A stretch of DNA of 64,000 nt from assembly GCF_019711515.1 (NCBI RefSeq), contig NZ_JAIGNO010000004.1, positions 248,001 through 312,000 on the forward strand. Direction: 5' to 3'. The DNA comes from Qipengyuania qiaonensis (GTDB taxonomy: Bacteria > Pseudomonadota > Alphaproteobacteria > Sphingomonadales > Sphingomonadaceae). The notes beneath the pieces were generated by a model that saw only the letters and a list, made by a program, of their open reading frames with translations, was not told the DNA's origin and did not search any database. Each line of letters starts with the position of its first letter. Within the stretch, counting starts at the first letter, position 1. This document shows positions 62,340 to 64,000 of the stretch, piece after piece. The position numbers and the translations under genes are program-made.

Positions 62340-64000
62340 ATGGCACTCACCAAGATATCCGTCCGCGGCGCGCGGGAGCACAATCTCAAGGGCGTCGATA
62401 TCGACCTGCCGCGCGACAGCCTGATCGTGATTACGGGGCTGTCGGGTTCCGGAAAGTCGAGCCTTGCCTTCGATACCATCTATGCCGAGGGGCAGCGGCG
62501 GTATGTGGAATCGCTGAGCGCCTATGCGCGGCAGTTCCTCGAGATGATGCAGAAGCCCGATGTCGAGCATATCGACGGTTTGTCTCCCGCGATCTCGATC
62601 GAGCAGAAGACCACCAGCCGCAACCCGCGCTCGACCGTGGCGACGGTGACCGAGATTTACGACTATATGCGCCTTCTATGGGCGCGGGTGGGGGTGCCGT
62701 ATTCGCCCGCTACCGGCCTGCCGATCGAGGCGCAGACCGTTTCCAATATGGTCGATCGGGTGATGGCGCTGTCAGAGGGCACGCGGCTCTATCTGCTCGC
62801 GCCGGTGGTGCGCGGGCGCAAGGGCGAATACCGCAAGGAACTGGCCGAGTGGCAGAAGGCCGGCTTCACCCGCGTGCGGATCGATGGCGAGCTCTACCCG
62901 ATCGAGGAAGCGCCCGCGCTCGACAAGAAATTCAAGCACGATATCGAGGTCGTGGTCGACCGGCTGGCGGTGAAGGACGGTATCCAGACGCGGTTGGCCG
63001 ACAGTTTCGAACAGGCGCTGAAGCTGGCGGACGGGCTCGCCTATGTCGATCTGGCGGATACGACCGTCGCGGCGCTGGATGCCGGTCCTTCGACAGGCTC
63101 AGGACGAGCGGATGTCGACACTAGTCCCGCTCAGCCCGAGCCTGTCGAAGGCCCTGGCAAAACCTCCGGGATGAAGGGGGCGGGCATCCCGGCCAACCGC
63201 ATCGTCTTTTCCGAACGCTTCTCCTGCCCCGTTTCCGGCTTCACCATCGAAGAGATCGAGCCGCGCCTGTTCTCCTTCAACGCGCCGCAGGGGGCCTGCC
63301 CGACCTGCGACGGGATCGGCGAGAAGCTGCTGTTCGATCCGCAGCTGGTCGTCCCTAACGAAGCGCTCAGCCTCAAGAAGGGCGCGGTGGTCCCCTGGGC
63401 CAAGTCCAACCCGCCATCGCCCTATTACATGCAGGTGCTCGCCAGCCTCGCGCGCGAATACGAGTTCAGCCTCGACACGCCGTGGGAGGAGTTCGATGCC
63501 GAGATCCGCGACATCATCCTCCACGGCACCAAAGGCCGCGCCATCCCGCTCACTTTCAAGGACGGGCGCAAGGAATACACGGTCAAGAAGCCGTTCGAAG
63601 GGGTGATCGGCAATCTCAACCGCCGCATGCTCCAGACCGAAAGCGCGTGGATGCGCGAGGAGCTGAGCAAGTTCCAGACCAGCCAGCCCTGCGAAACCTG
63701 CGGCGGCAAGCGGCTGAACGAGAAGGCGCTGGCGGTGAAGATCGGCCAGGGCGACAACGCCACCGATATCGCCACCCCCACCAAGATGAGCGTCGCCGAT
63801 GCCAAGGCGTGGTTCCTCGCGCTGCCCGACCAGCTCAATGACACGCAGCAGCAGATCGCGAAGGCCATCCTCAAGGAAATCAACGAGCGGCTGGGCTTCC
63901 TCGACAATGTGGGTCTGGATTACCTCAACCTCGATCGAACTTCAGGTACGCTCTCAGGCGGGGAGAGCCAGCGCATCCGCCTCGCCAGCCAGATCGGCTC
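62340..64000 (+). CDS. uvrA: Excinuclease ABC subunit A (5' part, runs off the window)
   Basis: Damage-recognition ATPase of nucleotide-excision repair. 553 residues are visible. Walker A is GLSGSGKSS (33-41), followed by [27 protein letters not shown] and [12 protein letters not shown] are zinc-ribbon halves, and the first signature [16 protein letters not shown] ends the window. Compared with E. coli there is an insertion around residues 250-283 ([16 protein letters not shown] region) made of a palindromic element. The start at 62340 has no good ribosome-binding site but an SOS box is just before it. Confidence 0.97.
   Translation, partial: MALTKISVRGAREHNLKGVDIDLPRDSLIVITGLSGSGKSSLAFDTIYAEGQRRYVESLSAYARQFLEMMQKPDVEHIDGLSPAISIEQKTTSRNPRSTVATVTEIYDYMRLLWARVGVPYSPATGLPIEAQTVSNMVDRVMALSEGTRLYLLAPVVRGRKGEYRKELAEWQKAGFTRVRIDGELYPIEEAPALDKKFKHDIEVVVDRLAVKDGIQTRLADSFEQALKLADGLAYVDLADTTVAALDAGPSTGSGRADVDTSPAQPEPVEGPGKTSGMKGAGIPANRIVFSERFSCPVSGFTIEEIEPRLFSFNAPQGACPTCDGIGEKLLFDPQLVVPNEALSLKKGAVVPWAKSNPPSPYYMQVLASLAREYEFSLDTPWEEFDAEIRDIILHGTKGRAIPLTFKDGRKEYTVKKPFEGVIGNLNRRMLQTESAWMREELSKFQTSQPCETCGGKRLNEKALAVKIGQGDNATDIATPTKMSVADAKAWFLALPDQLNDTQQQIAKAILKEINERLGFLDNVGLDYLNLDRTSGTLSGGESQRIRLASQIG
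63087..63151 (+). repeat. Palindromic element embedded in frame in uvrA
   Basis: The arm at 63087-63111 (CCTTCGACAGGCTC...GAGCGG) pairs with 63127-63151 (CCGCTC...GAGCCTGTCGAAGG): 25-base arms, 22 matching, with a 15-base loop. It is read in frame as about 22 residues. The CTTCGACAGGCTCAGG type sequence is known as a dispersed intergenic repeat in proteobacteria. Confidence 0.85.

Overview
This 64 kb window is GC-rich chromosomal DNA from an alphaproteobacterium. It is most likely a sphingomonad of the Erythrobacteraceae type. The reasons are the order and sequence of the str, S10, spc and alpha ribosomal operons, the odhA-odhB-lpd block next to mdh and sucD, an Arg at position 88 of ribosomal protein S12, and many small envelope and cyclic-di-GMP genes. 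I see no phage, insertion sequence, CRISPR array, tRNA or rRNA. Genus-level placement is inference.

Region by region. 0-5 kb holds an acetyltransferase, an outer-membrane barrel gene and a polysaccharide-type glycosyltransferase (with an in-frame TGA), then a 24-bp repeat array, a DUF1289 protein and a putative DNA-binding protein. 5-9 kb holds a cobalamin riboswitch controlling metE, a coupled thioesterase, and an AbrB/Doc toxin-antitoxin pair with a strong, probably leaderless promoter. 9-31 kb is the ribosomal supercluster: rpsL-rpsG-fusA-tuf, then rpsJ to rpmD, then (after a terminator and an inserted reverse-strand sulfotransferase gene) rplO-secY-adk, an SRPBCC gene, and rpsM-rpsK-rpoA-rplQ. 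Several intergenic gaps carry strong hairpins. 31-40 kb holds a serine hydrolase, two paralogous secreted glycine-rich proteins, a TRIC-like channel, a PepSY protein, an amidase, a SEDS-like membrane protein and an NAD-dependent epimerase. 38-47 kb, all on the minus strand, is the TCA block mdh-(secreted protein)-sucD-odhA-odhB-(GIY-YIG)-lpd. 47-51 kb holds a GGDEF-EAL protein, a small unknown and a cell-wall hydrolase. 51-56 kb is a second cobalamin riboswitch controlling a fully coupled btuB-F-C-D uptake operon. 56-64 kb holds an M3 peptidase, an RNA 2',3'-cyclic phosphodiesterase, a GGDEF protein, a trimeric autotransporter and the start of uvrA, which has an SOS box and an in-frame palindromic element.

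How the parts work together. The two riboswitch loci form a B12 circuit: when B12 is plentiful both the B12-independent methionine synthase and the B12 importer should be off. The ribosomal block is conventional except for the insertions, the extended S5 and L3 tails, a shortened EF-Tu and the S12 Arg88. The most unusual signals are the palindrome inside uvrA, the nonsense-interrupted glycosyltransferase with its upstream repeat array, the sulfotransferase inside the spc operon, the unknown secreted gene between mdh and sucD where sucC might be expected, and a short SEDS-like protein. I did not find a clearly new multi-gene defence or mobile system.
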